This document shows positions 18,567-27,982 of a stretch of DNA of 64,000 bases, one piece after another (positions within the stretch are counted from its first letter, which is position 1; each line of letters opens with the position of its first letter). The notes below the pieces were generated by a model. That model saw nothing but the letters and a program-made list of their open reading frames with translations. It was not told the origin of the DNA and did no database searches. The translations under genes and the position numbers were made by a program. Source of the stretch: Bacteroides ihuae (GTDB lineage: Bacteria > Bacteroidota > Bacteroidia > Bacteroidales > Bacteroidaceae); assembly GCF_900104585.1 (NCBI RefSeq), contig NZ_FNVX01000004.1:1-64000 (forward strand), given 5' to 3'.

Positions 18567-20525
18567 TCACCACCAAACTTGCTTTCCATTCTCATAAGTA
18601 AAAATACGTTCTTCTGTTCCTTTTGTAAGATCACGCAGTAGAAAAAGTGCGTTTGTAGGTGCATCTTTATAGATCAATTTATAAGTGTCACTCGATCCTG
18701 TTTGCCTTCCTAGTGACACCCATTTATTATCCCAATAAAAAAGCTCGTATAACTCACCATCGCGAATACAGTTATCATCATTCTTTTGTATATAAACAAC
18801 TTTCGTTATCCGTTTAGGTTCATCAAATTCAAGACCAATCCATATATTATCAACTTTGTTATATATCCGAAAGTAAGTAAGTGGATCTCCATCGAATGCG
18901 TTTGCATGACAGAATTCAGGAAGCACCGGAGCAGTCCCTATTATTTTTCCGGAAAGCTTTATCTTTGAATTGGACTCATATACTTCTAATTCTGCAATAT
19001 CACCAAGAGAATGCTTTGGAGAAAGATATCTGAAATATTTATAAGCATGTGAAGGCTTAATTGGTACAATTTGAAAACAGGCTTCGGGTTTTATTTTTAT
19101 TGTAAATAAATCCACTGCATTAATGAAAGTCGGATTATTTGCAGCTTGAAATTTTCCACCAACCATTTCTTCACAATATTTATCCACTAACCGAGTTTGA
19201 TATTTTCGCTTCAAAATAAGGCTTTGCCTTTCTTTAAAATTAGGTTTTATTGATAATATGTTCCCTGAATCGCTAATAATGACAGGATAAGAAGAAGGCA
19301 TGAATTGTTTGTTGTAATAATACCCTGGCAGATATAAAACCCCTTTGTGCAAATCTCTAAAAACAGCTTTCTTATTCTTGACTTTCGCCCAACATACAGG
19401 TATCCAATCGCGATTATTAAACACTGCAAGATACGCAAACTGATTATGCGCCGGGGCTTTAGAGTTAAACTTTATAAGAAGATCTGCAGTTGAATAATAA
19501 TCTTTGGTCACATCTTTCATGCATGGCGACATTAACGAATTGGGAATTTCTTCCTTACCACAAATCATTGCCAAACTTTCTTTTTGTTTTGCAAAAGTTT
19601 GGCGATAGACTTTAGGAGGTATCCTATCAGGAATTAGTTCAACATGTTCACCTAATTTGCACTCATCATTCATACCGAAACTTAAAGGCTTCCCGTCTTT
19701 CGATATCAAGACATTCCACTCATGCCCTAAACTACGGGTAGCCCATTGCGGAGTAAAATCAATAACAACTGGCACTCCAATACATCGAGCTGCCAGAAGA
19801 CTTTGCAAGCAATATTCTCTACATGTTCCAAGTCGAATTGATGGCAAGAGCCGAGCGTTATAATCAGGTACATCCTGTGGCGTAGTAAATAGATGCGCGC
19901 ATTTACAGATCCTTAAAGCCTCACATATTTCAATTGGAGAAATGGAATCTTTACTTTTGTTTATTGAAGAAAATAAATTAGGGATATATTGTTCATTAAA
20001 TATATCTTGCCATGTGGTTAGAGGCTCATTTCCTGCTCTATACGGTAATAGGTATTCACAAAATTGATTAAAATTAAGATGCTTAGCATATGACGTTTTC
20101 CATTTATCAAAAGCAAAATCAATACATCTTATCAAAAAGTCAGCTTTGACTGTTTTCAAATCCGAGATATAGCGTATATCTTTCAAATCATATCTGCTAT
20201 AAATAGAGTTATATGCCTTCGTTAGCTTTTCTCTATCGCACTCTTTTTTATATAAAGTGTCTAATTCTACTTGAAATTGCTCCCACGAATCACTTTGATA
20301 TGAATAGTGCGCATCCATATTCTCAATCAGAAAACATGCAGCTCTATATTTTAAAGAGTCAATAGGTGATTTCATATAGTGATTTAACACTTTTTGAAGT
20401 TCATTTCTATTCTTCCCTGCTAACTCTAATGCCTGATTCAGTTTTACAGAATTTGAGCAGGCAGCAATAAAAAAAAATAGAGAAGCTAATGCAAACCCTA
20501 TAAATATAGTTCGATATCTATCCAT
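18567..20525 (-). CDS. transglutaminase-like lipoprotein with C-terminal discoidin-like region
   Basis: 652 residues with a lipobox (FFFIAACSNS). A transglutaminase-like core lies at about residues 220-285: Cys in LGTCREYCLQSLLAARCIG, His in LGHEWNVLI and a downstream acidic residue. The C-terminal 180 residues (SLGDIAELEVYES, NAFDGDPLTYF, WIGLEFDEP) look like an F5/8-type discoidin domain. It is probably a periplasmic or surface cysteine peptidase or cross-linking enzyme. First gene of the unit with the O-antigen-ligase-like protein. No operator copy is directly upstream; 20526-20879 carries a remnant gene. Confidence 0.7.
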   Translation of the reverse strand: MDRYRTIFIGFALASLFFFIAACSNSVKLNQALELAGKNRNELQKVLNHYMKSPIDSLKYRAACFLIENMDAHYSYQSDSWEQFQVELDTLYKKECDREKLTKAYNSIYSRYDLKDIRYISDLKTVKADFLIRCIDFAFDKWKTSYAKHLNFNQFCEYLLPYRAGNEPLTTWQDIFNEQYIPNLFSSINKSKDSISPIEICEALRICKCAHLFTTPQDVPDYNARLLPSIRLGTCREYCLQSLLAARCIGVPVVIDFTPQWATRSLGHEWNVLISKDGKPLSFGMNDECKLGEHVELIPDRIPPKVYRQTFAKQKESLAMICGKEEIPNSLMSPCMKDVTKDYYSTADLLIKFNSKAPAHNQFAYLAVFNNRDWIPVCWAKVKNKKAVFRDLHKGVLYLPGYYYNKQFMPSSYPVIISDSGNILSIKPNFKERQSLILKRKYQTRLVDKYCEEMVGGKFQAANNPTFINAVDLFTIKIKPEACFQIVPIKPSHAYKYFRYLSPKHSLGDIAELEVYESNSKIKLSGKIIGTAPVLPEFCHANAFDGDPLTYFRIYNKVDNIWIGLEFDEPKRITKVVYIQKNDDNCIRDGELYELFYWDNKWVSLGRQTGSSDTYKLIYKDAPTNALFLLRDLTKGTEERIFTYENGKQVWW

Positions 20526-20589
20526 ACATTTAGTGAGAATGTCAAATAAAAAATTAGAAATTACTAATATAGGTCATATGACAGAGACT

Positions 20590-20757
20590 TTATAAACGGA
20601 ATAATTTCAAATACGCATAATCCAGACTTGGATCTTTCGGATTATTACCACCCACGACAAGCCAAGCCTCTGTAATTCCAAAGAATAACCTTGAAACCAA
20701 AATCAAATTCTTAATAGTAGGAGACTTTGGTAAAAGAGTTCTATTTAATCGCTGCAT
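20590..20757 (-). pseudogene. remnant with the start of the O-antigen ligase-like gene
   Basis: A 55-codon frame beginning MQRLNRTLLPKSPTIKNL. Its start and 5' flank (20715-20785) resemble 18505-18565, the start of the ligase gene (MQRLKKTFFQ, with the same TTTAAAATAGGA-type upstream sequence). After about 20 codons the similarity ends. It is most simply a truncated duplicate, though expression as a short peptide cannot be excluded. Confidence 0.45.
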
Positions 20758-20879
20758 TCGTTTTTTCCTATTTTAAATTAAAGGTAATTTCAGAAAGCTT
20801 TTTGATGTAAATCAAACTCGTAAAAAAGACCTGATGAAGACATGCCACTAAAGATAGTAGCATCTTTAATAAGTGCGAT

Positions 20880-21923
20880 CTAAATGCCTATGCCGATAGA
20901 CGCAATTGTATAATCTAAATTATCTGCCAAAATTATGGCATACATTCTTGTGTCATCATTTGAGACACAAATACTGTTTATTCTCGCATTTACTTTATAC
21001 ACGTGAATAAGATTTCCAGAAGTCTCAAATTTCATAATATATCGTTCTTTCCGCTGATTTACCTGCCCCATATCAGTCCCGCAGTACAATACATAAAAAT
21101 AGTTGAGCGACGAACAAATGTCTATACAGTGAATTATGTCATCTTTGTGAATAGAGACATCTGATGGATTTCTTATAATTCGCTCCCTAATTTTATTAGG
21201 TTTAGTGACGCACGAATTAATTAATCGTAAACGATTATCCTGATAGGTGAAAAAGGATATGTCTCCGGTAAAATATGTTCCATACGCGATGACATTCTTT
21301 GAATATGAGATGAATCCTTGACCTATTCGATATTTATCCGTTACATTCTCTATTGAATTCAGGTAATCAGGATATATGTTTTGTGTGTTAACCTCTAAAC
21401 CATCTTTATTATAAATTCTCAATGATCCAGCATCATAAAGGCCACTACCTATATACTTACTACCAGTAGAAATAATTCGGTCTGTACCTTTGAATTTATA
21501 ACTATTTAAACTGGAAGGAATGGAATCATTCAACAAAACATTTATATTATATTCATCGCATTCCCCATTTTGTCTTTGCAAAACTATCAACGACTTATTT
21601 CCACGAGATACACTAATATCAATCGGCATTATACATTCACCTGGGCCTTCTCCCACGCATAATGTTCTACTTATTAATTTACCATTATAGCCACATATTG
21701 CCAATGCTTTTTCATCTTGATTATCCGTTATTATCAAGAGTCTATCTATCATCTCTATTTGATTAGGGTTACCCAACAAGAAGTCCATGGGAATCTCTTT
21801 AACAGACAAAGTATCAAGGGCTAGACGCTTAACTGATCCAATAATTTTCTCGTCATTTTTATTCTTATCAATACATGAGCAGAAAGCTACACATATGAAC
21901 ACATTAATTAAAAATAATTTCAT
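20880..21923 (-). CDS. 6-bladed beta-propeller lipoprotein paired with the NVEALA peptide at 21975
   Basis: 347 residues, lipobox VAFCSC (Cys16 or Cys17). The family mark is VGEGPGECIMPID. It follows its peptide gene by about 50 bases, so they are co-transcribed from the promoter at 22428-22487. The sequence is strongly diverged from the other propellers in the window apart from the signal and the G-E-G-P motif, in parallel with the divergence of the peptides. Likely exported and membrane-anchored; the ligand is unknown. Confidence 0.8.
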   Translation of the reverse strand: MKLFLINVFICVAFCSCIDKNKNDEKIIGSVKRLALDTLSVKEIPMDFLLGNPNQIEMIDRLLIITDNQDEKALAICGYNGKLISRTLCVGEGPGECIMPIDISVSRGNKSLIVLQRQNGECDEYNINVLLNDSIPSSLNSYKFKGTDRIISTGSKYIGSGLYDAGSLRIYNKDGLEVNTQNIYPDYLNSIENVTDKYRIGQGFISYSKNVIAYGTYFTGDISFFTYQDNRLRLINSCVTKPNKIRERIIRNPSDVSIHKDDIIHCIDICSSLNYFYVLYCGTDMGQVNQRKERYIMKFETSGNLIHVYKVNARINSICVSNDDTRMYAIILADNLDYTIASIGIGI

Positions 21924-21974
21924 ATTATAAACAATTAAAGGCTACTAATAAACATTAGTAGCCCAATATTAATA

Positions 21975-22217
21975 CTAAATTTTGTAATACATACTAATTC
22001 CAGCGGAACTTCCTGCCGGATAAAATGTACCACAGAAACCACCAGAGCAGTTGTTACAACAATCAACGCTACCTCCACCATTTTCATTAGCTAACGCTTC
22101 CACATTATCCAATGCTAAAGCTGACAGGTCAACACTTTTTTGAGATGTATAAACGCCATATCCTGCAAAAAATGCAAATGTTGCAACAAGAGCAACTTTC
22201 ATTATATTCTTTTTCAT
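21975..22217 (-). CDS. NVEALA-family peptide precursor
   Basis: 80 residues from the start MKKNIMKVALV; an ATG two codons earlier (22223) is possible, but the paralogue at 23784-24008 starts at the equivalent of the later one. A hydrophobic segment (residues 6-20) is followed by SQKSVDLSALALDNVEALA. The remaining 37 residues begin NENGGGSVDCCNNCSGGFCG and contain four Cys. Up to the motif it is almost identical to the next precursor, and after it entirely different. Cleavage after ALA (an A-x-A site for signal peptidase I) would release a small Cys-rich peptide. This processing is inference; the family has no known function to me. Confidence 0.85.
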   Translation of the reverse strand: MKKNIMKVALVATFAFFAGYGVYTSQKSVDLSALALDNVEALANENGGGSVDCCNNCSGGFCGTFYPAGSSAGISMYYKI

Positions 22218-22337
22218 AATCAATAAAATTTAAATAATTAATTAAATTAATATTCCGTATTATATCCTTTCAACGGAGAAAGCAATATTTGCCTTATTCA
22301 ATTCTTATTCCTATTTTTGCCAAATGCCTCCTTTCTT

Positions 22338-22400
22338 TTAGGTGGTTGGAGTGAATGTGAACACATCTTTCAGAGAACGATCATCATTCACTCCTTTCAT
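22338..22400 (-). other. conserved 63-nt leader frame (copy A)
   Basis: The first frame on the predicted transcript, about 20 bases after the expected start site. It encodes MKGVNDDRSLKDVFTFTPTT and stop. Its ends form a perfect inverted repeat (GGAGTGAATG 22348-22357 / CATTCACTCC 22385-22394), and AAAGAAAGGAGG follows the stop. Similar copies are at 24130-24192 and 27983-28045 with no insertion or deletion. It could be a regulatory upstream frame, a structured RNA leader, or a real micropeptide. Confidence 0.5.
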
Positions 22401-22427
22401 TATATATTAATTCTTCATTTTCCTTCT

Positions 22428-22487
22428 CAAACATAAGATTTAAAGATTCCACCGACAAATATTCATCGTCACATTTGCGTCACATTT
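22428..22487 (-). promoter_or_regulatory. peptide-gene promoter with direct-repeat operator
   Basis: Minus strand: -7 TATGTTTG at 22428-22435, -33 TTTG at 22456-22459 (20-base gap), operator TCACATTTGCGTCACATTT at 22469-22487 (plus-strand reading). The operator edge is 9 bases from the -33 box, a normal activator position. It drives the leader frame, the NVEALA gene at 21975 and the propeller at 20880. Confidence 0.85.
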
Positions 22488-22520
22488 TCCAAAAAAACCG
22501 GTCTTTGAAACCTTATCTTA

Positions 22521-23702
22521 TCACAACTTTACCAACTCAATCCGCTGAAAAGAGAGAGTGTTTTCATCAAAATTCGGATTTTTCGGAAAACTAGTACTAA
22601 GATACAATCCATCTTTACGAATAAAATATTGCGTAGAAGCATAAACATTCTCGGGAAACAATGTCTCCCCTATTACCTTAAACTGATCATTAAGAATAAT
22701 AATTGAAAACTTAGTCCGCCCCATTTGCCATATTTCTGCGTAATTTTTCTCATTTGCAGGCAGTTCAACCTTAGGAAGCACAAAACGATAATAAACATTC
22801 CGATATTTATCATAAATCAAATTCGAATAAAAAGGAAGTTCTGAAAGAGCTTTTGCCACAAGATTTAAGTTATCAGGAACTCTATCAACAAACTTAAGCT
22901 CAGGAATATAACGACTCTTTACAGCAATTTTATCAATCCTTTTATGACTTGGAGGAGTAATATATATATTCTCATCAAAAAAGAAAGAATAAACAAAATT
23001 CTTTCCATCAAAACAACGGCTATATGAATATTCTAATCCCAAAGACTTATTTTTAACATCTTCTAAGCTTATTATCTTAGGAAAGCGAAATGGCAATTCT
23101 TTCAATTTATGAGTCAGCGTATCAAGTACAACAGTTACCGGACTATCTTCAAGAGCTTTGTCTCCATGCATAAGATTAATTGTTTGGGGAATATACAACT
23201 GCTGCCCTATAAATACCATAGGCGTATATGCAGAAGTTAACGAAGTAAATGGAATTGTTTTCTTTCCTTGTGAAGTTTCTGCGTATGAAATAGTTTTCAA
23301 CAAACGTCCATTACTATTAACAATATTTATTTCCGACTTCATCATTCCAGGCAAATAAATTTCATCCCAACCTTTTATATAGTATCCCCCAAACCATCCA
23401 ATCCCATTCGGTCCCTCTCTATCAAAAGATATTGTTTTCACATAGGCTTGCTTTTTCATATTATAAACCAGTATTTCTGGTTCCATATTGTTTTGAAATG
23501 TGAGATATTCCGTTCCGTCCTTATCAACGAAAGGATATATAGCTTTTATCAATAGAGAAGTCTTTGAATTTAAAGGGAATTTTAAATATTCATCAGTTGC
23601 TCTCAATTCATAAGATTCCTTATTCTTATGACCAAAAGTGTTACACGAGAAGAAAAAAAAGATAGTTATAAACAAAAGAAAATAATTTTTCAATGTATCC
23701 AT
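22521..23702 (-). CDS. 6-bladed beta-propeller lipoprotein paired with the NVEALA peptide at 23784
   Basis: 393 residues. The lipobox is FFFFSC (Cys20). The family motif is present in altered form (FDREGPNGIGWF). It lies about 80 bases behind its NVEALA gene and just ahead of the next promoter (22428-22487). A BF3164-type fold is likely from the strand pattern and context. Confidence 0.75.
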   Translation of the reverse strand: MDTLKNYFLLFITIFFFFSCNTFGHKNKESYELRATDEYLKFPLNSKTSLLIKAIYPFVDKDGTEYLTFQNNMEPEILVYNMKKQAYVKTISFDREGPNGIGWFGGYYIKGWDEIYLPGMMKSEINIVNSNGRLLKTISYAETSQGKKTIPFTSLTSAYTPMVFIGQQLYIPQTINLMHGDKALEDSPVTVVLDTLTHKLKELPFRFPKIISLEDVKNKSLGLEYSYSRCFDGKNFVYSFFFDENIYITPPSHKRIDKIAVKSRYIPELKFVDRVPDNLNLVAKALSELPFYSNLIYDKYRNVYYRFVLPKVELPANEKNYAEIWQMGRTKFSIIILNDQFKVIGETLFPENVYASTQYFIRKDGLYLSTSFPKNPNFDENTLSFQRIELVKL

Positions 23703-23783
23703 AAGTCATTTAATCTTAAATAGGATACTAATCTTTTCATCAAAAATTAGCATCCCAAATAGGTTATTAATACAAAATAGAAA

Positions 23784-24008
23784 TTACATATAACAGTAAC
23801 AACCAAATCCAGTTGCCCAAGGGGTACACAACCATGTAATACTATTCATATGGCAATTATTATCCCCCCATTCACTACTGGCTAACGCCTCCACATTATC
23901 CAATGCTAATGCTGATAGATCAACACTTTTTTGAGACGTATAAACGTTATATCCTGCAAACAAAGCAAACGTTGCTACAAGAGCAACTTTCAGTATATTC
24001 TTTTTCAT
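23784..24008 (-). CDS. NVEALA-family peptide precursor
   Basis: 74 residues. The leader differs from that of the 21975 precursor at only three positions over the first 43 residues (MKKNILKVALVATFALFAGY, then VYTSQKSVDLSALALDNVEALA). The 31-residue core, SSEWGDNNCHMNSITWLCTP and onward, has four Cys and no resemblance to that of its twin. The 5' flank is also nearly identical to that of the twin up to 24192, then stops: the operator and promoter are missing. It is probably transcribed by readthrough from the propeller gene at 24241-25251. Confidence 0.85.
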   Translation of the reverse strand: MKKNILKVALVATFALFAGYNVYTSQKSVDLSALALDNVEALASSEWGDNNCHMNSITWLCTPWATGFGCYCYM

Positions 24009-24129
24009 AAGTCATTAAATTTTAATAATTAATAAAATTAGCATTCCGTAATTATATCCTTTCAACGGAGAAAGCAATATTTGCCTTATTCAATTCTTAT
24101 TCCTATTTTTGCCAAATGCCTCCTTTCTT

Positions 24130-24192
24130 TTAGGTGGTTGGAGTGAATGTGAACACATCTTTCAGAGAACGATCATCATTCACTCCTTTCAA
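24130..24192 (-). other. conserved 63-nt leader frame (copy B)
   Basis: Same sequence as copy A, with the perfect GGAGTGAATG / CATTCACTCC inverted repeat (24140-24149 and 24177-24186). The first codon is TTG instead of ATG. The homologous block ends exactly at the frame start, and no promoter or operator precedes it. The leader was thus duplicated as a unit with the peptide gene. Confidence 0.5.
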
Positions 24193-24240
24193 TTACTTAG
24201 CTCTTTATTGATACTCTTTATCAGCTATAACCTCCACATA

Positions 24241-25251
24241 TTACTCTAAAAGAGCATCCAACCCCAAATAAGCAAACTGAATTTCATCATCTAAAACCAT
24301 AATTATACGATTATATTCAGAATCATAACAAAATAAAACAATATTATAGCCCACCTTTAATGTCTTGATATAATTACCATCCAAATCATAGACAATGAGA
24401 CTAGTTACATGCACTTCACCTACATCAGGATTTCTTTTACCAGAATAACCTACTATAATCCGATTATTACAGATTATAATACTTCCATAATAATAAATCA
24501 TAGCATTGCTCGTCGCATCATCCCAATTCGGCCCATAAATATAATGCTTCAAATTTCCTTGAAGATCATAAGTAGCCAACAAGTCATGATGGTCATAACT
24601 CATCGCAATCAAATTATTATCTATAGATGTAGCATAATGAAATCTTTTTCTCTCAATATCCGGATGTCCACTAATCAATGGATGTATATCTCCTGTTTGC
24701 ATATTCCACGTAACCAAATATTCTTGGAAAAACTCACCCGGTTTTGCTGTCATGCAACATGCATAGCAAAGAGTATCATTGACATAAGAATACATAATCG
24801 GTATAGTAGTTTTATTTATATCAAACTTACACTTAGGCAAACAAGCCGGATTTAATAAAATACTATCCAAATCATAACCCGATATTTGCATTTTTCCATG
24901 ATCTGTAACATATAGACAACGCTGTTTTTCATCAGGTGTAAGTTCTCCTAAACTAGTTATTTCATCAGGTCCTTCTCCAGAAAGCCCCATCCCCGTGATA
25001 TATGAAAAGTTTTCTTTATCAAAAAAAAGAATTTGATTCTTTTCTGATTGTGGGTCAGTTAGTATGAAATATTTATCCATAATATAAGGGATCGCCAATC
25101 TTCCTACAAAAGGTGAGTCTATTACAATCTCTTTCACTAGCCCTTTTACATCCATTACATTACCGGAATGGTTTAAATGCTTATCAACGCCTGAACGATG
25201 AGAACATCCCCAAAGAAGACTGATTAATACAAAAAGTAATATATGCTTCAT
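24241..25251 (-). CDS. 6-bladed beta-propeller lipoprotein behind a truncated NVEALA gene
   Basis: 336 residues, lipobox LLWGCS (Cys16). Family motif GLSGEGPDEITSLGEL, and many short strand segments. The upstream NVEALA gene (25418-25560) has lost its leader, so this propeller no longer has an intact cognate peptide. The promoter and operator upstream (25559-25618) survive and may still drive it, about 300 bases away. Confidence 0.78.
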   Translation of the reverse strand: MKHILLFVLISLLWGCSHRSGVDKHLNHSGNVMDVKGLVKEIVIDSPFVGRLAIPYIMDKYFILTDPQSEKNQILFFDKENFSYITGMGLSGEGPDEITSLGELTPDEKQRCLYVTDHGKMQISGYDLDSILLNPACLPKCKFDINKTTIPIMYSYVNDTLCYACCMTAKPGEFFQEYLVTWNMQTGDIHPLISGHPDIERKRFHYATSIDNNLIAMSYDHHDLLATYDLQGNLKHYIYGPNWDDATSNAMIYYYGSIIICNNRIIVGYSGKRNPDVGEVHVTSLIVYDLDGNYIKTLKVGYNIVLFCYDSEYNRIIMVLDDEIQFAYLGLDALLE

Positions 25252-25417
25252 AATAAAAATATATAAATTACATAAGATACAATGAAAAAGAAAGGTAGAG
25301 GCGTATCTTCAATAATGCCACCTCCTACCTTTACACATCACAGAATTAGCATTCTAAAAGTGCGATAATACAACACTGGTAGTAGATTTAATCCTTGCCA
25401 TTTAAAGATTAGAGCTA

Positions 25418-25558
25418 CTATTGCCAATGTACCTCTCTCATTTGATCGTATATTTTGAAGCAATAGCAAGTTGAATGAGCACTAGTACATCCATTCGGAC
25501 AATCTGGATTTACTTCATCACGAGCCAACGCTTCGCTCCTTGTTACTATAATTACTCT
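25418..25558 (-). pseudogene. NVEALA peptide gene lacking its leader
   Basis: In frame on the minus strand the sequence reads SEALA and then RDEVNPDCPNGCTSAHSTCY and onward to a stop at 25418. The core has four Cys. The hydrophobic leader and the start codon are missing; the -7 box of the promoter (25559-25566) stands only about 24 bases ahead of the Glu codon of EALA. A single deletion that joined the promoter to the core explains this. No ATG is available in frame. Confidence 0.75.
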
Positions 25559-25618
25559 CAAACATAAGATTTAAATACCCTACAAATAAATGTTCATCGT
25601 CACATTTGCGTCACACTT
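25559..25618 (-). promoter_or_regulatory. peptide-type promoter with direct-repeat operator (one mismatch)
   Basis: -7 TATGTTTG at 25559-25566 and operator TCACATTTGCGTCACACTT at 25600-25618 (plus-strand reading, second half changed). The 33-base gap is kept, but the TTTG at 25583-25586 is only 16 bases from the -7 box, so the -33 element may be displaced. It now faces the truncated NVEALA gene. Confidence 0.7.
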
Positions 25619-25669
25619 TCCAAACAAAAGATTATTATCTAAGAACCTTTTTAAATTTTCTTCAATAAT

Positions 25670-26255
25670 AATCTTATCGCAGCTATTTTAACCATTTCCT
25701 CTGCCGAATCAAATGTGAGTTCATCGTTTCGGGAGAGTCTTCTGTTGTTATACAGCCACGATAAAGTCCTTTCTACAATCCACCTTTTATGAATGAGATC
25801 TGCTGAATCCTTGCTCTTTGTAGGAGCTAATCACCATTTGGATTACATATCCGAAGCAGTTTTTCATATTTTCGATTAGCTCTCCCCAGTATCCTCCGTC
25901 AGCCAATATCACTCTTACCTCCGAACAAAGTTCTTTCAAAACTCGCATTAGCAAATAGGCAGCTTTACTATCATGAACATTGGCAATAGAACCATTAAGT
26001 CCGTTCTTATCCATAACCATATGACGCTTTATTCCTTTCACTTTCTTATTCCCGTCAATACCGTTCAAAGAACGATTATTTCCCCACTTAAAACTTTGAC
26101 TGTCAATAATTCCTAAACTCGATCCATCTTTTGATTACGATTAATGCGCACCCTACCATGTAAACGTTCCAATAGCAGGTCAAATTCGGAAAGAGAAGTC
26201 CATTTGCGATAATAGTAATAAACCAATAATGACAGAAGCAGCCACATCCATCTTA
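25670..26255 (-). pseudogene. degenerate IS5-family transposase
   Basis: A minus-strand DDE transposase in pieces. The N-terminal part (VYYYYRKW-like, SEFDLLLERLHGRVRINRNQ) is out of frame with the middle part (SLNGIDGNKKVKGIKRHMVM, ADGGYWGELI), and the C-terminal part (RWIVERTLSWLYNNRRLSRN) is in another frame. The motif order is that of IS5/IS427-group elements. The start is missing, and no clean terminal inverted repeats were found. It separates the cassette at 26258-28132 from the one at 24241-25618. Confidence 0.8.
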
Positions 26256-26257
26256 TT

Positions 26258-27376
26258 TCATTCTATAATTGTTAGTTTACAAGTTGTCAGTATGGGATTT
26301 TCAGAAACCTTCCTACTAAAGTTTTCTTTATAAAAGACACTATTTCCCTTTTTATTGATCTCATTAAAAAATGGGGAATTCATCAAAAACATCAATTCAT
26401 CATTCTCGGTCAACTGCAATGGATACTGTAAGCCCATAAAATATGTATTTTCCGGTTCCATTTTTATAATGGCATCTTTGCCGCTACGTTTATCTATCAC
26501 CCAATGATAAAGAGCTTTTAATTCTTTGCCATCATACTCTATTAAGCCGGCATAGATAAAATGATTGTTTTCTAAATACCGGAATACAGCGATATAGGGA
26601 TTTTGCTTTATAAAATTCCCAAAGTCTTCATCTGTACCATCCAAAACGTTTTGAGGAACTTGAAGCTTGCCAAAATTTAATTTATACATTAAACGGAGGC
26701 TATCGCCTTTAATATGATATACATTCTCATAAAAACTTTCTTGAAATGTACGAATTGGGCTATTACCAAAGCACTCGGTATCGGCTGGAGAGCGCTCAGA
26801 TTCGAATGGTAAGAAGCCTTTCTCTTTCTGACCACCTTTATATAGCAACAATTTATCAGGACCACTAAGTGTATTTCTCCCTGTATAAATCCAATACTTG
26901 TTTTTATCCGCAAGAGCAAATGCTGATATTGAAACTTTTAAAGATTCAATATTACGAAAGGTTCCATCTAAACCATAATGATATAAAGTGCCTGTAGGTG
27001 ATGCATTAATAATCACTTCATCACCTGGCTCGTTTACAATAAAGTTTTTAGCCATACGATACTCTCCCGGACCACCTCCTACATTACCAATAAAGCGTTC
27101 AAACCCTCCCTCACGATTAAATACCAATACTTTTTTATTATATTGATGATCATATATGTATATCTTTGATGAAGAAACATAAAGCTGTGGATTAAAACCT
27201 ATTAAATTTTCATTGATGAATTCCAAAGGAATATAGTCTACATCCGAAAATAATATATTTAGATTATTTTCAATTGAAAGACTTTTACTAAACACATATT
27301 CTTTCTGATATGAGTCTTTTTGCTCCTTACAAGAGAACAAGATTAATGCAAGAAAAACAAAGTGCAATTTTTTCAT
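26258..27376 (-). CDS. 6-bladed beta-propeller lipoprotein paired with the NVEALA peptide at 27543
   Basis: 372 residues, lipobox LILFSC (Cys16). The motif NVGGGPGEYRMAKNF is the clearest copy of the family signature in this window. The gene lies 166 bases after its peptide gene. The 3' end abuts the degenerate IS5-type transposase at 26255; the stop codon seems natural, as the length fits the family. Confidence 0.82.
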   Translation of the reverse strand: MKKLHFVFLALILFSCKEQKDSYQKEYVFSKSLSIENNLNILFSDVDYIPLEFINENLIGFNPQLYVSSSKIYIYDHQYNKKVLVFNREGGFERFIGNVGGGPGEYRMAKNFIVNEPGDEVIINASPTGTLYHYGLDGTFRNIESLKVSISAFALADKNKYWIYTGRNTLSGPDKLLLYKGGQKEKGFLPFESERSPADTECFGNSPIRTFQESFYENVYHIKGDSLRLMYKLNFGKLQVPQNVLDGTDEDFGNFIKQNPYIAVFRYLENNHFIYAGLIEYDGKELKALYHWVIDKRSGKDAIIKMEPENTYFMGLQYPLQLTENDELMFLMNSPFFNEINKKGNSVFYKENFSRKVSENPILTTCKLTIIE

Positions 27377-27542
27377 AAGTATTCTTTATAAAACTAATTA
27401 ATTACTACTCAAGTATGCTTAGTGGTCAACATTCAATTGTATTCTTCAATCACTTTGGATAATTGAATAGTTATATGATTATTATTTATCATCGACAATA
27501 AACCTAAAAAAGCCTAATAAATTTATATTTTAGAATCAGATA

Positions 27543-27794
27543 TTAGCAATCATCTTTTGTGCAAGCTTTTGCAGCAGGATCAGAATTACAATAATCTCTC
27601 CACCTTGGCCAAAACGAGTTGGTACACCACCCTTCATGTTGATGTCCTCCACCTTCGCTTTCACCATTACCCAATGCTTCTATATTAGCTAATGCCAAGT
27701 CCGGCAAAACCTCAGATTTCTGAGAAGAATAAACACCATACCCTGAAATTGTTACAACTACTGCAAAAAAAGCTATTTTAATCAATTTCTTCAT
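27543..27794 (-). CDS. NVEALA-family peptide precursor (NIEALG variant)
   Basis: 83 residues. The leader is MKKLIKIAFFAVVVTISGYG followed by VYSSQKSEVLPDLALANIEALG, so the motif varies at two positions and ends in Gly. The core begins NGESEGGGHQHEGWCTNSFW and has four Cys. Its promoter and leader frame lie at 27983-28132. Gly at the -1 position is still acceptable for signal peptidase I. Confidence 0.82.
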   Translation of the reverse strand: MKKLIKIAFFAVVVTISGYGVYSSQKSEVLPDLALANIEALGNGESEGGGHQHEGWCTNSFWPRWRDYCNSDPAAKACTKDDC

Positions 27795-27982
27795 ACTCTT
27801 TTCTCATTTTCAATATAAAATATTCTTATTTTACCACTTATCACAGGTACAATACCTGTGCACAGGAATCAAAATTAAAAAATCTTATAAGAACAATTCT
27901 GTCAGGCCATCCTAGCGTAATGTCAGAAAAACCTTTCTATTTTTGATCTTAATCCGTATATTTACCAAATACCTTCTTTTTT

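Noticed and set aside
22348..22394. Leader inverted repeat as an intrinsic terminator
   Set aside because: No T-run follows on the transcribed strand; a purine-rich block follows instead, and the loop of 27 bases is long.
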